Below, piece by piece: positions 29,822 through 32,416 of a DNA stretch of 32,416 nt. Location: positions 1 to 32,416 of the IMG/VR virus record IMGVR_UViG_3300005538_000220; one strand, written 5' to 3'. Source of the stretch: a virus. The notes beneath the pieces are model-generated. The model was given only the letters and a program-made list of their open reading frames with translations, was not told where the DNA came from and searched no databases. The number at the start of each line of letters is the position of its first letter. Position 1 is the first letter of the stretch. A program made the position numbers and the translations under genes.

Positions 29822-32416
29822 TCAGGCAGCCTTGGCTGCGGCCCCCTCGGCGATTACCAGACCATTCTCGCCGGCACTGACGCGAACGACAGCCCCATCC
29901 GGGATGCGTCCTTCGAGGATTGCCTGTGCGAGCGGGTTCTGCAATTCGCGCTGGATCACGCGCTTGAGCGGTCGCGCCCCATAGACCGGGTCGTAACCGG
30001 CGTTGGCGAGCCAAGACATTGCCGCAGCGTCGATGTCGATCGTAATCTTGCGGTCGCTCAAGAGTTTGCGCAGACGCTCGAGCTGGATCGCCACGATGCC
30101 GCGCATGTCCTCGCGCGACAATCTGCGGAACAACAGGATTTCGTCGAGCCGGTTCAGAAATTCGGGACGAAAGGCGGCGCGCACCGCCTCCATGACCGCT
30201 TCGCGCGCAACCGACACATCGGTCCGCTCCGGCAGCCGCGCCAGCGCCTCGCTGCCGAGGTTCGAGGTCAGAATAATCAGCGTGTTGCGGAAGTCGACCG
30301 TGTGCCCCTGGCCGTCGGTCAGGCGTCCGTCGTCGAGCACCTGAAGCAGCACGTTGAACACATCCGGGTGCGCCTTCTCGATCTCGTCAAACAAGATCAC
30401 CTGATAGGGGCGGCGCCGTACCGCCTCGGTCAGGCTGCCCCCTTCCTCGTAGCCGACATAGCCCGGCGGCGCCCCGATCAAGCGCGCAACGGAGTGCTTT
30501 TCCATGTATTCCGACATATCGATGCGCACCATCGCGCTTTCGTCGTCGAACAGGAATTCGGCCAGCGCTCTTGCCAATTCGGTCTTGCCGACACCGGTCG
30601 GGCCCAGAAACAGGAACGAGCCCATCGGCCGGTTCGGATCCTGCAGGCCGGCGCGCGCCCGGCGAATGGCATTGGATACAGCGGCCACCGCCTCGTCCTG
30701 GCCGACCACGCGGTGCTTTAGGGCTGCCTCCATCTGCAGCAGTTTCTCGCGCTCGCTCGACAGCATTTTCTCGACCGGGATGCCGGTCCACCGCGACACG
30801 ACCGCGGCGATGTGCTGCTCGGTCACCGCCTCCTCGAGCATGCGCCCGGTTTCGGCCGCTTCCACTTCGCTGAGCTTGCGCTCGAGACCCGGGATGACGC
30901 CATAGGTCAGTTCACCGGCACGGCTCCAGTCACCGCGCCGCTGAACGATCTCGAGCTCGGCGCGGGCCTGGTCCAATTGCTCTTTCAGTTTTTGCGCACC
31001 GGCCAGCTTCTCTTTTTCGGCGCGCCATTGCGCAGTCAGCTCCGAGGAACGCTGCTCCAGCTCCTCAAGTTCTTTGACCAGCTTGCCGAGGCGCTCGCGC
31101 GAGGCCGGATCGCTCTCCTTTTTCAAGGCCTCACGCTCGATCTTGAGCTGCACAATGCGCCGGTCCAGCTCGTCGATCGCCTCGGGCTTGGAATCGACCT
31201 CCATGCGCAAGCGAGAGGCCGCTTCGTCCATCAGGTCAATCGCCTTGTCGGGCAAAAAGCGGTCGGTGATATAGCGGTTGGACAGGGTCGCAGCCGCGAC
31301 GATCGCCCCATCGGTAATCCGGACCCCGTGGTGCAGCTCGTATTTCTCCTTGATGCCGCGAAGGATCGATATCGTGTCTTCGACCGACGGCTCGTCGACA
31401 AAAACCGGCTGGAACCGACGCGCGAGGGCAGCGTCCTTCTCAATGTTCTTGCGGTATTCATCGAGGGTCGTGGCGCCGACGCAATGCAATTCACCGCGCG
31501 CGAGCGCCGGTTTGAGCATGTTCGAAGCGTCCATCGCTCCTTCCGCCTTGCCGGCGCCGACCAGCGTGTGGAGTTCGTCGATGAACAGGATGATCTCGCC
31601 CGCAGCGGCGGTGATCTCGGCCAAGACCGCTTTCAACCGCTCTTCAAACTCGCCGCGGAATTTCGAGCCGGCGATCAGGGCGCCGAGGTCCAGCGCCAGC
31701 AGACGTTTGTCCTTCAACCCCTCGGGGACGTCGCCATTGACGATGCGCAGCGCCAACCCTTCGACAATCGCGGTCTTGCCGACCCCCGGTTCGCCGATCA
31801 GAACCGGATTGTTCTTGGTCCGCCGCGAGAGCACCTGGATTGTCCGGCGGATCTCCTCGTCGCGCCCGATCACCGGGTCGAGTTTGCCTTGTCGCGCCGC
31901 CTCGGTCAGATCGCGCGCATATTTTTTGAGCGCATCGTAGCCTTCCTCCGCCGAGGCGCTGTCTGCTTTGCGGCCTTTACGCACCGCCTCGATGGCCGCG
32001 TTCAGCTTTTGCGGCGTCACCCCCCCTGCGGCGAGCGCACGACCGGCTGCTGTCTCTTTGGCCAGGGCCAGCGCCAGCAACAGCCGCTCGACGGTGACGA
32101 AACTGTCACCGGCCCGCGTCGCGATCTCTTCGGCTTGTTCGAAGACCCGCGCGATCTCGGGCGAAAGGTAGACCTGTCCCGCACCCGAGCCTTCGACCCG
32201 CGGCAGCTTGGCGAGTTCCGCCTCCACCGCGGTCAGCACGGCGCGTGGGTCGCCCTCTGCGGCCCGGATCAGGTTCGCCGCGAATCCTTCCTTGTCATCG
32301 AGCAGCACCTGCAACAGGTGCTCGGGCGTCAGGCGCTGGTGACCGCGTCGCAACGCCAATCCCTGCGCCGATTGGATAAACCCTTTCGAACGCTCGGTAT
32401 ATTTTTCGAATTCCAT
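29822..32416 (-). CDS. clpB: ATP-dependent disaggregase ClpB (Hsp100)
   Basis: 864 aa, full length, ATG at 32416. It rescues aggregated proteins together with DnaK. Domains: N-terminal Clp_N repeats 1-145; first AAA+ with GEPGVGKT (208-215) and FIDE (278-281); middle coiled-coil domain about 405-525, which distinguishes ClpB from ClpA/C; second AAA+ with GPTGVGKT (605-612) and VILFDEIE (673-680); C-terminal small domain to residue 850. All catalytic motifs are intact. This is host core sequence and marks the edge of the mobile element: its stop is 31 nt from that of the repressor. Its upstream regulatory region lies beyond the window. Confidence 0.98.
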   Translation of the reverse strand: MEFEKYTERSKGFIQSAQGLALRRGHQRLTPEHLLQVLLDDKEGFAANLIRAAEGDPRAVLTAVEAELAKLPRVEGSGAGQVYLSPEIARVFEQAEEIATRAGDSFVTVERLLLALALAKETAAGRALAAGGVTPQKLNAAIEAVRKGRKADSASAEEGYDALKKYARDLTEAARQGKLDPVIGRDEEIRRTIQVLSRRTKNNPVLIGEPGVGKTAIVEGLALRIVNGDVPEGLKDKRLLALDLGALIAGSKFRGEFEERLKAVLAEITAAAGEIILFIDELHTLVGAGKAEGAMDASNMLKPALARGELHCVGATTLDEYRKNIEKDAALARRFQPVFVDEPSVEDTISILRGIKEKYELHHGVRITDGAIVAAATLSNRYITDRFLPDKAIDLMDEAASRLRMEVDSKPEAIDELDRRIVQLKIEREALKKESDPASRERLGKLVKELEELEQRSSELTAQWRAEKEKLAGAQKLKEQLDQARAELEIVQRRGDWSRAGELTYGVIPGLERKLSEVEAAETGRMLEEAVTEQHIAAVVSRWTGIPVEKMLSSEREKLLQMEAALKHRVVGQDEAVAAVSNAIRRARAGLQDPNRPMGSFLFLGPTGVGKTELARALAEFLFDDESAMVRIDMSEYMEKHSVARLIGAPPGYVGYEEGGSLTEAVRRRPYQVILFDEIEKAHPDVFNVLLQVLDDGRLTDGQGHTVDFRNTLIILTSNLGSEALARLPERTDVSVAREAVMEAVRAAFRPEFLNRLDEILLFRRLSREDMRGIVAIQLERLRKLLSDRKITIDIDAAAMSWLANAGYDPVYGARPLKRVIQRELQNPLAQAILEGRIPDGAVVRVSAGENGLVIAEGAAAKAA

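Overview
The window looks like the structural half of a siphovirus-type prophage, or a gene-transfer-agent-like element, lying beside a host clpB gene in a GC-rich alphaproteobacterium. The lineage is inferred from three things. The tail-tip block DUF2460 - DUF2163 - NlpC/P60 peptidase - gpJ-like protein is the order known from the Rhodobacter gene transfer agent (RcGTA g12-g15) and its phage relatives. A GcrA-like zinc motif and a DUF6456-like protein sit at the regulatory end. The ClpB sequence is of the proteobacterial type. An Acetobacteraceae/Rhodospirillales-like host is possible but not proven.

Layout. 29822-32416 is clpB (minus strand). 29125-29790 is an XRE/S24 repressor, the only plus-strand gene. 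It faces a leftward promoter and palindromes at 29063-29124. Leftward from there come a GcrA-like zinc protein (28709-29026), a DUF6456-like protein (28147-28698), a 394-nt gap holding a strong promoter with an operator-like palindrome, the large terminase (26346-27752), a small structural protein, a secreted-type tailspike with four tandem C-terminal modules (23189-25768), and the portal (21702-23012).

Between portal and prohead protease, which are usually adjacent, lies an accessory cassette at 15369-21458. It holds a structural protein, a lysozyme-like protein, a glycine-rich protein with a signal peptide, a membrane-anchored extracellular beta-type protein, and two ORFs carrying one degenerate repeat array split by an in-frame TGA. 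Head and neck follow: protease/scaffold fusion, major capsid with an inserted Fn3-like domain, a small protein, head-tail connector, gp10-like and tail terminator. The tail comes next: major tail protein, assembly chaperone pair with a convincing -1 frameshift, and tape measure. The tip is DUF2460, DUF2163, then an inserted block of glycosyltransferase, lipoprotein and two-helix membrane peptide, then NlpC/P60 and the large gpJ-like tip protein, whose stop codon is at position 1.

How it works together. Terminase, portal, protease and capsid build and fill the head, and the connector genes join a short flexible tail whose tip carries a peptidoglycan hydrolase. Receptor binding and envelope modification appear to be handled by the two accessory cassettes. 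Several of their products carry Sec-type signals or a lipobox, which is unexpected for virion parts and is the most intriguing feature of the window. No integrase, replication genes, tRNA, CRISPR array or insertion sequence was recognised.
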